Of a DNA stretch of 39,915 nucleotides, positions 15,691 through 24,939 are shown piece after piece. The DNA is from CAJXWH01 sp964343365. Lineage in GTDB: Bacteria > Pseudomonadota > Gammaproteobacteria > Arenicellales > UBA868. The stretch spans positions 1-39,915 of the forward strand of contig CAYFJI010000007.1 of NCBI GenBank assembly GCA_964343365.1. Direction: 5' to 3'. The notes below the pieces were generated by a model, which worked only from the letters and a program-made list of their open reading frames with translations, made no database searches and was not told the origin of the DNA. The position numbers were made by a program, and so were the translations under genes. Numbering within the stretch: the stretch's first letter is position 1; each line of letters begins with the position of its first letter.

Positions 15691-16320
15691 ATGGCAAAGA
15701 AGAATCAAACTAAAAGAGGCAATTGGAAAGCTCGCCGAAACAGCGATCATTTTGCAAATGAGGCCTCATTAGTAGGATATAGATCTAGAGCAGCATGGAA
15801 GTTGTTAGAAATTAATGAGAAAGATAGATTAATTAATAGAAATGGGGTAACCATTGACTTAGGAGCTGCGCCAGGCAGTTGGTCTCAGGTAGTTAGTAAA
15901 CAAACTGAAGATGAGGGTATAGTGGTCGCGGTCGATGTATTGCAAATGCAACCTTTACCTAGTGTAACCTTTATAAAAGGGAATTTTTTGCAAACAAATA
16001 TACAGACTAATATACTAAAAGCCGTAAACTATAGAGAGGTAGACCTTGTATTGTCAGATATGGCCCCCAATTTAACTGGTGTGAGAGATACTGATCAAAT
16101 GCGCTCCATAGAACTGGCGCGAGCCGCGCGAGATTTTGCCTTGGGGTGCCTTGGTCCAAAGGGATGTCTGTTAGTGAAGCTGTTTGATGGGACTGAGACC
16201 GTAAATTTTCAACAAGAAACAAAGAGATTATTCAGGCGCTGTTTGGTGCGAAAGCCAAATGCCTCTCGCTCTGAAAGTACGGAATTTTTTTTGATTGCGC
16301 GCTATCCAAGGTATGCATAA
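15691..16320 (+). CDS. rlmE: 23S rRNA 2'-O-methyltransferase (U2552), RlmE/FtsJ
   Basis: SAM-dependent enzyme that methylates U2552 in the 23S A-loop late in 50S assembly. The 209 residues contain YRSRAAWKL (30-38), SAM motif DLGAAPGSW (56-64), LSDMAPN (121-127) and LVKLFDG (161-167). The catalytic tetrad K37, D123, K163 and E198 corresponds to E. coli K38, D124, K164 and E199. It is upstream of ftsH, as in E. coli, with a 147-nt gap that may hold an ftsH promoter. Confidence 0.97.
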   Translation: MAKKNQTKRGNWKARRNSDHFANEASLVGYRSRAAWKLLEINEKDRLINRNGVTIDLGAAPGSWSQVVSKQTEDEGIVVAVDVLQMQPLPSVTFIKGNFLQTNIQTNILKAVNYREVDLVLSDMAPNLTGVRDTDQMRSIELARAARDFALGCLGPKGCLLVKLFDGTETVNFQQETKRLFRRCLVRKPNASRSESTEFFLIARYPRYA

Positions 16321-16467
16321 ATGTGGAACTTAGTAGGTTTCTTCGGATATAGTTGTTTTAAAGTCAAAAAAACTGGACAATTGGGGGTTAGTGAACGGGT
16401 TATTTCTTAAGCAAACAGACTTCTCACCTTTTAATTCAAAGAAAATTGTAACTCAACTGAGAACCGT

Positions 16468-18393
16468 ATGAGCAATCTGACAAAAAATTTAATTTTGTGG
16501 CTGGTGATAGCTATGGTGTTGATGGCAGTTTTTAATAACTTTGCACCACAGAATTCACGCAGTGATCGAGAGGTTAATTATTCAACCTTTCTTGAGGAAG
16601 TCAAACAAGGTCGGATAGAAGAAGTAACTATAGAGGGTCGCGCGATAAAAGCACGAACTTATGGAGGCGAAAAGATTGTAAGTTATTCGCCGGGTGATCC
16701 TGATCTTGTAAATGATTTGCTTAAGGGTGGGGTTGCTATTCGTGCCGTAAAGGAGGAAAGCCCTTCGCTTTTGATGCAAATCTTTATAAGTTGGTTTCCA
16801 TTATTATTATTGATTGGGGTATGGATTTTCTTCATGCGGCAAATGCAAGGTGGAGGAGGTCGTGGTGCACTGAGTTTTGGAAAAAGTAAGGCCAGAATGC
16901 TTACTGAAGATAAAAATAATATTACATTCGCTGATGTAGCAGGGGTAGATGAAGCCAAGGAAGAAGTCCAGGAGTTAGTTGAATTTTTGAGGGAACCATC
17001 GAGATTTCATAAGCTTGGCGGTCGAATTCCCAGAGGTGTCCTTATGACAGGAAGCCCGGGAACAGGTAAAACATTGCTAGCAAAAGCTATAGCTGGCGAA
17101 GCTAAAGTTCCATTTTTTACAATTTCTGGTTCTGATTTTGTAGAGATGTTTGTGGGCGTTGGCGCCTCTAGAGTACGAGATATGTTTGATCAAGCTAAAA
17201 AAAATGCTCCATGTATAATTTTTATTGATGAGATAGATGCTGTTGGAAGGCAACGTGGAGCAGGTCTTGGTGGCGGTCATGATGAGCGTGAGCAAACTTT
17301 AAATCAGTTATTGGTTGAGATGGATGGATTTGATGGCAATGAGGGGGTCATAGTAATCGCGGCAACTAACAGACCGGATGTGCTTGATCCAGCACTGCTT
17401 CGCCCAGGCCGTTTTGATCGGCAAGTCCACGTACCACTACCAGACATCAGAGGTCGAGAGGCAATACTTAAGGTCCATATGCGTAAAGTGCCATTAGATA
17501 AAAATGTTGATGCACATATTATTGCCCGAGGGACACCCGGTTTTTCGGGTGCCGATCTGGCTAATTTAATCAATGAGGCGGCTCTGTTTGCAGCGCGCTC
17601 TGGACGGAAAACAGTGACAATGGAAGAGTTCGAGCTTGCTAAAGATAAAGTTTTAATGGGTGTTGAGAGAAGATCAATTGTTATGCCCGAGGAAGAAAGA
17701 CTTAATACAGCGTATCATGAATCTGGACATACCGTTGTAGCCAAAATTTTGAAAGGCCAAACGGATCCAGTTCATAAGGTAACAATTATTCCAAGAGGGC
17801 GTGCGCTTGGCGTGACTATGCAATTGCCTGAAGAGGATCGATATAGCCATAATCGCGAACATTTGTTGGCGCGAATTGCTGTTTTAATGGGAGGCCGGAT
17901 AGCCGAAGAATTATTTATGTCGCAAATGACAACTGGTGCAGCCAATGATTTTGAAACTGCGACCGAACTTGCACAAAAAATGGTTCAACGTTGGGGCATG
18001 AGTGATCAGCTAGGACCGAGAGTGTACGGAGATAATGAGTCTGAGGTTTTTTTGGGGCGGGACGTTACTACTCATAGGAATTTGAGTAACGCAACCGCAG
18101 AACAGGTCGATGGTGAGATAACCCGAATAATAGAAGAGCAGTATGGTAGGGCGCGGAAGATTATTGAAGAAAATCGAGATAAAGTGGAGGTAATGACGAA
18201 AGCACTTATTGATTGGGAAACACTCGAAGCAGATCAGATCAATCAAATTATGGATGGAGAGCAACCTAGGCCACCGGCTCCAAACGGAGAGGATTCATCT
18301 TCAGCAGCAGGCGGTGGCGACCACCCCCCTGCTTCCGGAAATCAAGCAGAAATAAAGCCAAAGATGGACTCCCCGGCTGGCGATTCAGTTTGA
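16468..18393 (+). CDS. ftsH: ATP-dependent zinc metalloprotease FtsH
   Basis: Membrane-anchored AAA+ protease degrading membrane and regulatory proteins, including LpxC in many bacteria. 641 residues: TM1 about 5-24, periplasmic domain, TM2 about 104-122, Walker A GSPGTGKT (195-202), Walker B IIFIDEID (250-257), second region of homology with LRPGRFDR (311-318), zinc motif HESGH (417-421) and the third zinc ligand D494 in TTGAANDF. The C-terminal ~35 residues are a Pro/Ser/Gly-rich disordered tail. It is followed 24 nt later by folP. Everything needed for activity is present. Confidence 0.98.
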   Translation: MSNLTKNLILWLVIAMVLMAVFNNFAPQNSRSDREVNYSTFLEEVKQGRIEEVTIEGRAIKARTYGGEKIVSYSPGDPDLVNDLLKGGVAIRAVKEESPSLLMQIFISWFPLLLLIGVWIFFMRQMQGGGGRGALSFGKSKARMLTEDKNNITFADVAGVDEAKEEVQELVEFLREPSRFHKLGGRIPRGVLMTGSPGTGKTLLAKAIAGEAKVPFFTISGSDFVEMFVGVGASRVRDMFDQAKKNAPCIIFIDEIDAVGRQRGAGLGGGHDEREQTLNQLLVEMDGFDGNEGVIVIAATNRPDVLDPALLRPGRFDRQVHVPLPDIRGREAILKVHMRKVPLDKNVDAHIIARGTPGFSGADLANLINEAALFAARSGRKTVTMEEFELAKDKVLMGVERRSIVMPEEERLNTAYHESGHTVVAKILKGQTDPVHKVTIIPRGRALGVTMQLPEEDRYSHNREHLLARIAVLMGGRIAEELFMSQMTTGAANDFETATELAQKMVQRWGMSDQLGPRVYGDNESEVFLGRDVTTHRNLSNATAEQVDGEITRIIEEQYGRARKIIEENRDKVEVMTKALIDWETLEADQINQIMDGEQPRPPAPNGEDSSSAAGGGDHPPASGNQAEIKPKMDSPAGDSV

Positions 18394-18417
18394 GGCGATC
18401 GATAAGGCTAAATAGGC

Positions 18418-19257
18418 GTGGATCTAATTTGTGGTAGTCGATCTCTATCATTAGATCGAGTCGCCTTAATGGGCGTTTTAAACGTAACGCCTGATTCATT
18501 TTCTGATGGTAGTCGTTATCAAGATACTCTAAGCGCTATTGAGCATGCGCGGGCTATGGTGGCACACGGCGCAGATATTATCGATGTTGGTGGAGAGTCG
18601 ACTAGGCCTGGGTCAGTGGAAATAGACGCAAGCGAGGAAATACGGCGTGTTATTCCCGTGATAAGAGAGTTAGCAGATGAATTAACAGTTCCAATCTCGA
18701 TTGACACTTCCAAGCCAGAGGTGATGGAGGCCGCAGTGGAGGCCGGTGCTGGACTAATAAATGATGTATACGCATTAAGGAAAAAAGGTGCTTTGGAGGT
18801 AGCGTCTTCATTGGGTGTCCCAGTGTGTTTAGTTCATATGAAAGGCACACCTATTAACATGCAGCATAAGCCAAAATATGAAAACATGTTGAAAGAAGTA
18901 GCAGATTTTTTGATGGATCGGGTAAAAAAATGTTTAGAATTTGGAATCGCGGCAGATCAATTACTTTTAGATCCTGGTTTTGGGTTTGGAAAAACCTTCG
19001 AGCACAATTATAAAATTATTGGGGGTATCGACAAATTTACTCAATTAGGCTTCCCTATATTGATTGGCTTATCGAGGAAAAAATTTGTGGGTTTGTTGTT
19101 GGGAGATTTGAGCAAGAATCGAACCGCTCTGAGCGCAGGATTGGCATTAATTGCCGCTCAAGGAGGCGCAAAAATTATTCGTTGTCATGATGTCTCTATG
19201 ACGAGAGACTTGATTCGAAGTTGGGAGTTTTTGTGGACTTTTAATCAAGATAATTAA
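18418..19257 (+). CDS. folP: Dihydropteroate synthase
   Basis: Joins p-aminobenzoate to dihydropterin diphosphate in folate synthesis and is the sulfonamide target. The TIM-barrel signatures are MGVLNVTPDSFSDGS (18-32), DVGGESTRPGS (56-66), DTSKPEVMEAAVEAGAGLIN, LLLDPGFGFGKTFEHN and LIGLSRKKFVG. The 279 residues are full length. The start is GTG at 18418; an ATG start further in would cut into the first motif region. It sits between ftsH and glmM in the common ftsH-folP-glmM operon. Confidence 0.97.
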   Translation: MDLICGSRSLSLDRVALMGVLNVTPDSFSDGSRYQDTLSAIEHARAMVAHGADIIDVGGESTRPGSVEIDASEEIRRVIPVIRELADELTVPISIDTSKPEVMEAAVEAGAGLINDVYALRKKGALEVASSLGVPVCLVHMKGTPINMQHKPKYENMLKEVADFLMDRVKKCLEFGIAADQLLLDPGFGFGKTFEHNYKIIGGIDKFTQLGFPILIGLSRKKFVGLLLGDLSKNRTALSAGLALIAAQGGAKIIRCHDVSMTRDLIRSWEFLWTFNQDN

Positions 19258-19268
19258 GGTAATCACAC

Positions 19269-20633
19269 ATGACTAACCGAAGCAAAAAAAGAATATTTGG
19301 TACAGATGGTGTAAGAGGCCAGGTTGGAGAACCTCCAATTACTCCCGAAACCGTGCTAAAGCTTGGTTGGGCAGCTGGTCGCGTACTTGGCAATGAATCA
19401 GGAGGAAAGATTGTAATAGGAAAGGATACTCGTGTGTCAGGCTATCTCTTGGAATCAGCACTTGAGGCAGGATTATCCGCTGCTGGGATGGATATATCGT
19501 TGATCGGGCCAATGCCTACCCCTGGGATTTCTTATTTAACACGGACCGCCCGTGCTACAGCTGGAATTGTAATCAGCGCATCGCACAATCTATATCAGGA
19601 TAATGGCATCAAGTTTTTCTTACCCGACGGAAGTAAATTAGGGGATCAATTAGAGTTTCAAATTGAAAAACTGATGAACAAACCAATCCAGACAGTACCT
19701 GCAGATCGCTTAGGTAAAGCGGAACGTTTCCCGGATGCTCCTGGAAGGTATATTGAGCACTGCAAGAATAGTGTTTCGCCAAATTTGTCTTTGCGCGGTC
19801 TAAAAATTGTTCTAGATTGCGCAAATGGCGCTTCTTATCATGTCGCTCCCACTGTTTTTGAGGAATTAGGAGCGCATGTGGTACCGATTGGAGTGGATCC
19901 GGATGGATTTAATATAAATAAGGATTGCGGATCCACTAATCCTGATCACCTCCAATATATGGTACGGCAAACGAAAGCTGATTTGGGAGTCGCACTTGAT
20001 GGTGATGGAGATCGAGTGTTGATGGTTGATGAAAAATCACAACTTGTCGATGGCGATCAAATTTTGTACATAATGAGTCGCGCACGCATTCAGAAAGGAA
20101 ATATGTCAGGAGGAATTGTCGGCACCCCGATGACTAATCTTGGTCTCGAACTAGCATGCAAAGAGGCTAATATTCCATTTGAACGGGCAGCTGTAGGTGA
20201 TAGACATGTGTACCAGCTTTTAAAGCAAAATAACTGGTTGTTAGGCGGAGAAACGTCTGGACATATTCTATGTTTGGAAAAAAGTACTACCGGTGATGGA
20301 ATAATTGCAGCGCTTGATGTGTTAGAGTCATTGACTGAAAGATCTTGCACATTATCTTCTTTAACGTTAGGTATGGAAAAGTTCCCGCAAAGCATAATTA
20401 ATGTCTCTATGCCCCGGGATTCTGCTCTAATTAGTAACTTTAAAAAGAGCAGCGTTGTTGAGGAAGCTATTCGTGACACAGAACGAATATTAGGCGATGG
20501 AGGACGGGTAGTATTACGTCCTTCGGGGACTGAGCCCGTAATCCGAGTTATGGTGGAGGGCCGTGACCAATCATTGGTGTCCTCCCTTAGTGTTGATTTA
20601 GCTAAAGTAATAGCGAATACCCAGTCTTCATAA
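19269..20633 (+). CDS. glmM: Phosphoglucosamine mutase
   Basis: Converts glucosamine-6-phosphate to glucosamine-1-phosphate for UDP-GlcNAc, hence for peptidoglycan and lipid A. The 454 residues have FGTDGVRG (10-17), the phosphoserine loop ISASHN (102-107, active S105), the Mg-binding DGDGDR (244-249), GGETSGH in the sugar-binding domain and the phosphate-binding RPSGTEPVIRVM near the C-terminus. The residue after SASHN is Leu where Pro is usual. AAGGTAA precedes the ATG, 11 nt after folP. Confidence 0.97.
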   Translation: MTNRSKKRIFGTDGVRGQVGEPPITPETVLKLGWAAGRVLGNESGGKIVIGKDTRVSGYLLESALEAGLSAAGMDISLIGPMPTPGISYLTRTARATAGIVISASHNLYQDNGIKFFLPDGSKLGDQLEFQIEKLMNKPIQTVPADRLGKAERFPDAPGRYIEHCKNSVSPNLSLRGLKIVLDCANGASYHVAPTVFEELGAHVVPIGVDPDGFNINKDCGSTNPDHLQYMVRQTKADLGVALDGDGDRVLMVDEKSQLVDGDQILYIMSRARIQKGNMSGGIVGTPMTNLGLELACKEANIPFERAAVGDRHVYQLLKQNNWLLGGETSGHILCLEKSTTGDGIIAALDVLESLTERSCTLSSLTLGMEKFPQSIINVSMPRDSALISNFKKSSVVEEAIRDTERILGDGGRVVLRPSGTEPVIRVMVEGRDQSLVSSLSVDLAKVIANTQSS

Positions 20634-20696
20634 TGGAAATTCTCTCTAAATCTTTCAATTATGCGGTATTTAATATAATTCAAAGGCAGGGCTGGC

Positions 20697-20725
20697 TTGA
20701 TACTTAAACTTTTGATCGTTACCAT
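20697..20725 (+). promoter_or_regulatory. Candidate promoter for tpiA-secG
   Basis: TTGATA (20697-20702), a 17-nt spacer and TACCAT (20720-20725) lie 50 nt before the tpiA start in the 141-nt glmM-tpiA gap. A perfect TATAAT at 20674-20679 with a weak -35 is an alternative in the same gap. Confidence 0.4.
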
Positions 20726-20774
20726 CTCCTCAGTGAAAAAGCATCGAGCTTAAATATAAAACGGTAATTCTTAC

Positions 20775-21551
20775 GTGAAAATTGAAAAACGTCGACCGAT
20801 GGTAGCGGGAAATTGGAAAATGAATGGGCCAAAAAATTTGGCTCGTGAGCTTATATCTCGACATCAAAGAGCTTCCTTCTCTTTACAAAAACTTGATGTA
20901 GTCATTTTCCCCCCTTCGATTCTAATATCATGCGTGTTAAAGGACATACGCGGATCCGATATACATGTGGGTGGTCAGAATTTAGGAATAGCCCCATCTG
21001 GAGCTTTTACAGGAGAAATATCAGGCTCCATGCTCAAAGATCAAGATTGTAATTTTGTTATTGTTGGTCATTCAGAGCGACGCCAACTTTTTGGAGAAGA
21101 TGATTCTATAGTTGGCCAGAAGGCGCAGCTCGCTTTTGATTGTGGTTTAAAGCCAGTGATTTGCGTTGGTGAGACACTTGATGAACGTGAATCTGGTCGA
21201 ACAATGAGCGTGGTAGAGCGTCAAATTCGGGCTGTCCTCGACACTGCAGGCATGGATATATTCCCAGAGAGCCTAATTGCTTATGAGCCAGTTTGGGCTA
21301 TTGGAACTGGGAAGACTGCAAAACCGGAAGAAGCTCAGGAAATCCATAGTTTTTTGCGAGATATTCTTGATAATGAGCAAAAAGGTCTCGGTTCATTAAC
21401 GCGTATTCTGTACGGCGGTAGTGTAAATGTTGATAATGCGTCTAAAATATTCAATGAGAAGGATATTGATGGAGGCCTTATTGGAGGCGCTTCTCTCGAC
21501 GCTGACGACTTTATCTCAATCTGCGAGGTAGCATCAAAATTATGCTTATAA
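20775..21551 (+). CDS. tpiA: Triosephosphate isomerase
   Basis: Interconverts dihydroxyacetone phosphate and glyceraldehyde-3-phosphate. The 258-residue TIM barrel has AGNWKMNG (11-18; N13, K15), the catalytic H99 in IVGHSERRQLFGE, the catalytic E171 in AYEPVWAIGTGK and phosphate-binding LYGGSVN. The GTG at 20775 gives MKIEKRRPMVAGNWK; the internal ATG at 20799 would lose the conserved RRP, so GTG is preferred. It overlaps secG by 10 nt. Confidence 0.97.
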   Translation: MKIEKRRPMVAGNWKMNGPKNLARELISRHQRASFSLQKLDVVIFPPSILISCVLKDIRGSDIHVGGQNLGIAPSGAFTGEISGSMLKDQDCNFVIVGHSERRQLFGEDDSIVGQKAQLAFDCGLKPVICVGETLDERESGRTMSVVERQIRAVLDTAGMDIFPESLIAYEPVWAIGTGKTAKPEEAQEIHSFLRDILDNEQKGLGSLTRILYGGSVNVDNASKIFNEKDIDGGLIGGASLDADDFISICEVASKLCL

Positions 21552-21949
21552 GTATTTTAACCGTAGTTCTTCTAATCACAACTGTTTCGATTGTGGTTCT
21601 CGTGCTGCTTCAGCAGGGCAAAGGTGCTGATGCTGGGGCAGCTTTTGGTGGAGGTGGATCCTCACAGTCAGTATTCGGCAGTCGCGGATCTGCAACTTTT
21701 TTAAGCCGCACTACAGCTATCCTTGCGTTGCTGTTTTTTGTTATAACGTTAGTTTTGGCATATTTGTACACGAAAGAAGGCCAATCTGACCTCAGTGTTA
21801 TAACTAAAAGCGACCAGAAATTGGTTACACCGCAACAGGTTGATCCAACTGATGAGGATGTGCCAGTTGTGCCGGAGACTTCTTCTAAAAATAGTCTGTC
21901 AGACAAAGCTGATTTACCAAGTGTTCCTCAAGCTGCTGGAGAGAACTAA
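21542..21949 (+). CDS. secG: Preprotein translocase subunit SecG
   Basis: Small subunit of the SecYEG channel. Two membrane helices (about 2-22 and 54-76) flank the conserved cytoplasmic loop LLQQGKGADAGAAFGGGGSS and VFGSRGSATFLSR. The 135 residues end with an acidic, Pro/Ser-rich tail (about 77-135), longer than the core but common in the family. It overlaps tpiA and is followed 39 nt later by tRNA-Leu(GAG), the same neighbour as in E. coli. Confidence 0.96.
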   Translation: MLISILTVVLLITTVSIVVLVLLQQGKGADAGAAFGGGGSSQSVFGSRGSATFLSRTTAILALLFFVITLVLAYLYTKEGQSDLSVITKSDQKLVTPQQVDPTDEDVPVVPETSSKNSLSDKADLPSVPQAAGEN

Positions 21950-21988
21950 TAATTTTTATATAATCAATAGTTGCCCTTGATGGTTAAC

Positions 21989-22073
21989 GGCCACGTGGTG
22001 GAATTGGTAGACACGCCGTCTTGAGGGGGCGGTGGCGCAAGCCGTCCCGGTTCGAGTCCGGGCGTGGCCACCA
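21989..22073 (+). tRNA. tRNA-Leu (anticodon GAG)
   Basis: Class II tRNA of 85 nt. Acceptor GGCCACG/CGTGGCC, D loop with GGAATTGGTAGAC, anticodon stem CCGTC/GGCGG around loop TTGAGGG (anticodon GAG), a long variable arm TGGCGCAAGCCG, T loop TTCGAGT, discriminator A and encoded CCA (22071-22073). It sits between secG and nuoA, a position conserved across many Gamma- and Betaproteobacteria. Confidence 0.97.
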
Positions 22074-22167
22074 TTGATGTAAATTGCAATGTATGGAACG
22101 CATAGGTTCTTTTCTATTTTTTTTGATTGGTTTTGGGAATTAAGGTCCATATTCTCAATTTAATTGA

Positions 22168-22196
22168 TTGACCCTAATAGCTGGCGAAATTAAAAT
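22168..22196 (+). promoter_or_regulatory. Candidate sigma70 promoter for the nuo operon
   Basis: TTGACC (22168-22173), a 17-nt spacer and TAAAAT (22191-22196) match five of six positions in each hexamer and end 46 nt before the nuoA ATG. It lies after tRNA-Leu, so it would drive all 14 nuo genes. Confidence 0.65.
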
Positions 22197-22242
22197 GTTA
22201 ATAACTTTTCTTTCTACCTAAAAAAGACGAATTTTTTCAAAA

Positions 22243-22599
22243 ATGTTGGGCAACTACCTGCCTATTATGTTGTTTTTATTTACGGCTCTTGTGTTTGGAG
22301 TTGTTGCCATATTGGCTGGTAAATTACTGGGTCCAAATAAACCGGATTCTGCTAAGTTATCGCCTTATGAATGTGGATTCGAGGCGTTTGAGAATAGCAG
22401 AATGAAGTTTGATGTCCGTTATTATCTTGTAGCTATACTTTTTATAATTTTTGATCTGGAGATAGCTTTCCTTTTTCCATGGGCAGTGGCATTAGATGAA
22501 ATTGGTGTGTATGGATTTTTGGCTATGGCTATTTTTCTTTTCATTCTGGTCATAGGTTTTGTTTATGAATGGATGAAAGGCGCATTGGAATGGGAGTAA
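22243..22599 (+). CDS. nuoA: NADH-quinone oxidoreductase subunit A
   Basis: Membrane subunit of complex I at the junction of the peripheral and membrane arms. The 118 residues hold three hydrophobic helices, with the conserved loop PYECGFEAFENSRMKFDVRY (41-60) and FDLEIAFLFPWA (70-81). It is first gene of an unbroken nuoA-N operon, with no clear SD but a good promoter 46 nt upstream. Confidence 0.97.
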   Translation: MLGNYLPIMLFLFTALVFGVVAILAGKLLGPNKPDSAKLSPYECGFEAFENSRMKFDVRYYLVAILFIIFDLEIAFLFPWAVALDEIGVYGFLAMAIFLFILVIGFVYEWMKGALEWE

Positions 22600-22606
22600 A
22601 ATATTA

Positions 22607-23083
22607 ATGGCTATAGAAGGTGTGTTTGAGAAAGGATGGGCTACTGCCAGACTGGATGATCTGATTAATTGGGCGCGAACTGGATCGATGTGGCCTATGT
22701 CGTTTGGCTTGGCATGTTGCGCAGTTGAAATGATGCATGCAGGAGCGTCTCGCTACGACTTGGATCGTTTTGGAACTTTTTTTCGCCCGAGTCCGCGCCA
22801 ATCAGACGTAATGATTGTTGCCGGAACTTTAACTAATAAAATGGCACCAGCCCTGCGTAAAGTTTATGACCAAATGCCTGAGCCACGCTGGGTTATATCT
22901 ATGGGATCCTGTGCGAATGGTGGCGGGTATTACCATTATTCCTATTCTGTGGTTCGAGGCTGTGATCGTATCGTCCCGGTTGATGTTTATGTGCCTGGTT
23001 GTCCGCCAACTCCAGAGGCGTTACTTTACGGTGTTCTTCAGCTTCAAAAAAAGATCCGTCGTACCAATACAATAGCGCGTTAA
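22607..23083 (+). CDS. nuoB: NADH-quinone oxidoreductase subunit B
   Basis: Carries the terminal [4Fe-4S] cluster N2 that hands electrons to quinone. The 158 residues show the ligands C37, C38 (GLACCAVEM), C102 (MGSCANGGG) and C132 (VPGCPPTPEALLYG). GGGAG, at the very end of nuoA, is its SD; the gap is 7 nt. Confidence 0.98.
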   Translation: MAIEGVFEKGWATARLDDLINWARTGSMWPMSFGLACCAVEMMHAGASRYDLDRFGTFFRPSPRQSDVMIVAGTLTNKMAPALRKVYDQMPEPRWVISMGSCANGGGYYHYSYSVVRGCDRIVPVDVYVPGCPPTPEALLYGVLQLQKKIRRTNTIAR

Positions 23084-23099
23084 ATTTGACCCTAATGCT

Positions 23100-23702
23100 A
23101 TGTGTCCACATATTTCAAAACCCAATATCGAATTAATTGCTCAAAAATATCATGCTCAAGTGAGCTATGATTTGGATGAAATTAATTTAGCTGTCCCAAT
23201 CGGGGATTTATATCAACTGCTATTGGAATTAAAAGATAATCAATCCACACAGTTTGAGCAGTTGATTGATTTGTGTGGCGTTGATTATCTTTGTTTTGGA
23301 CGAGAAGGAAGCGCTCCATGGGATGGCCCTAGATATGCAGTCGTATATCATCTGCTTTCAGTATCTTACAATAACCGCGCACGAATAGTAGTTTGGTTGC
23401 CAGATGAAGAACTGAAGGTTCCATCTGTTTTGGATATTTGGAAATCAGCAAATTGGTTTGAGCGAGAAGTCTTCGACCTTTTTGGAATAATTTTCGATGG
23501 GCATCCGGATTTACGTCGTATCCTAACTGATTATGGCTTTATTGGATATCCTTTTCGTAAAGATTTTCCTTTATCCGGTCACGTTGAGATGCGTTACGAC
23601 GAAACTAAGAAGCGTGTAGTTTATGAACCAGTCACTATTGAACCAAGAGTGACTGTACCACGCGTTATTCGCGAAGAGGGATACGGTGACAGAGATACGT
23701 AA
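23100..23702 (+). CDS. nuoC: NADH-quinone oxidoreductase subunit C
   Basis: Peripheral-arm subunit without cofactors, which packs against NuoD. The 200 residues contain the signature WFEREVFDLFGIIFDGHPDL and YPFRKDFPLSGHVEMRYD. NuoC and NuoD are separate genes here, not fused as in E. coli. Its 3' end overlaps nuoD by 17 nt. Confidence 0.97.
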   Translation: MCPHISKPNIELIAQKYHAQVSYDLDEINLAVPIGDLYQLLLELKDNQSTQFEQLIDLCGVDYLCFGREGSAPWDGPRYAVVYHLLSVSYNNRARIVVWLPDEELKVPSVLDIWKSANWFEREVFDLFGIIFDGHPDLRRILTDYGFIGYPFRKDFPLSGHVEMRYDETKKRVVYEPVTIEPRVTVPRVIREEGYGDRDT

Positions 23703-24939
23703 TTACACTTTGAATTTTGGACCACAGCATCCCGCGGCGCATGGGGTTCTCCGTGTGGTAATGGAAATGAATGGTGAAGTAATTGAACGTCTAGATCCTC
23801 ATATCGGGCTACTTCATCGCGGCACTGAAAAACTTGCGGAAAGCAAACCGTTTAATCACAGTATCGGATATATGGATCGTTTGGATTATGTGTCTATGAT
23901 GTGCAATGAGCACGCATATGTTTTAGCGATCGAAAAATTGCTTGGAGTCCAACCACCTATCCGTGCAAAGTATATCCGCGTGCTATTTGATGAAATAACC
24001 AGGATTTTAAATCATTTGATGTGGATAGGGGCGCATGGGCTCGATATTGGAGCTATGGCGCTTTTTCTCTATGCATTTAGGGAAAGAGAAGATCTTCTTG
24101 ATTGTTATGAAGCTGTTTCTGGTGCCCGTATGCATGCAACATACTATCGACCTGGAGGTGTGTATCGAGACCTCCCAGAGGAAATGCCAAAATATGAGTC
24201 CAGCCGACGAAAAGATAAAAAAAAGATTGCAGAAAAAAACCGAAACCGTGATGGTTCTTTGTTGGATTTCCTATGGTCATTTACAGAATCTTTCCCCAAA
24301 AAAATTGATGAGTATGAAACGCTATTGACAGATAATCGAATTTGGAAGCAGAGGACAGTGGATATCGGTATTGTTACTCCAGAGGATGCCCTTCAGTATG
24401 GCTTTACAGGGCCAATGCTGCGGGGGTCCGGTATCGAGTGGGATTTACGGAAGAAGGAGCCTTATGAAGTTTACAATGAACTTGAATTCAGTATTCCAGT
24501 GGGAGTAACCGGAGACTGCTATGATCGGTATTTGGTTCGTGTTGAAGAAATGCGACAATCAAATTCTATTGTGCGGCAATGTATTCGATGGCTTCAAAAA
24601 AACCAAGGACCTGTAATGCTGGATAATCCCAAATTAGTACCACCCACCCGAACTGAGATGAAAGAAGATATGGAATCAATGATTCATCATTTCAAATTAT
24701 TCACAGAAGGGTATCGTGTACCGAATGGACAGACATATCAAGCTGTTGAGGCACCTAAAGGAGAGTTTGGAATTTACCTTATATCGGATGGAGCAAATAA
24801 ACCTTATAGAGTGAAAATACGCGCACCAGGTTTTTCTCATCTGGCGTCGCTTGATGATATGTGTAGAGGCCACATGTTGGCGGATATGGTAGCAATAATC
24901 GGCACTCAGGATATTGTGTTTGGGGAGATTGATCGGTGA
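23686..24939 (+). CDS. nuoD: NADH-quinone oxidoreductase subunit D
   Basis: 49-kDa-type subunit that forms the quinone site with NuoB. 417 residues starting from GTG (MTEIRNYTLNFGPQHPAAHG), with SD GAGG just upstream inside nuoC. Signature blocks are GPQHPAAHGVLR, HIGLLHRGTEKLAE, DRLDYVSMMCNEHAY, MLRGSGIEWDLRK and GDCYDRYLVRVEEMRQS. The histidine and tyrosine positions used for quinone binding appear intact (HGVLR; MDRLDYV). Length and motifs are normal. Confidence 0.98.
   Translation: MTEIRNYTLNFGPQHPAAHGVLRVVMEMNGEVIERLDPHIGLLHRGTEKLAESKPFNHSIGYMDRLDYVSMMCNEHAYVLAIEKLLGVQPPIRAKYIRVLFDEITRILNHLMWIGAHGLDIGAMALFLYAFREREDLLDCYEAVSGARMHATYYRPGGVYRDLPEEMPKYESSRRKDKKKIAEKNRNRDGSLLDFLWSFTESFPKKIDEYETLLTDNRIWKQRTVDIGIVTPEDALQYGFTGPMLRGSGIEWDLRKKEPYEVYNELEFSIPVGVTGDCYDRYLVRVEEMRQSNSIVRQCIRWLQKNQGPVMLDNPKLVPPTRTEMKEDMESMIHHFKLFTEGYRVPNGQTYQAVEAPKGEFGIYLISDGANKPYRVKIRAPGFSHLASLDDMCRGHMLADMVAIIGTQDIVFGEIDR

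Noticed and set aside
17041..17076. FtsH Walker A reads GSPGTGKT, not GPPGTGKT
   Set aside because: All catalytic positions are kept, and I recall the Ser form from other proteobacterial FtsH proteins, so it is a tolerated variant.
19575..19605. GlmM SASHN followed by Leu instead of Pro
   Set aside because: The active serine and the DNGIKFF block are intact; a single change at this position is not enough to infer altered function.
20090..20725. 211-codon open frame on the minus strand opposite glmM
   Set aside because: glmM is intact and unmistakable; the antisense product is Ser/Thr/Pro-rich with no motif, a typical shadow frame.
22080..22140. Possible terminator after tRNA-Leu
   Set aside because: A T-rich tract is present but the only hairpin (GAAC/GTTC) is 4 bp and weak.
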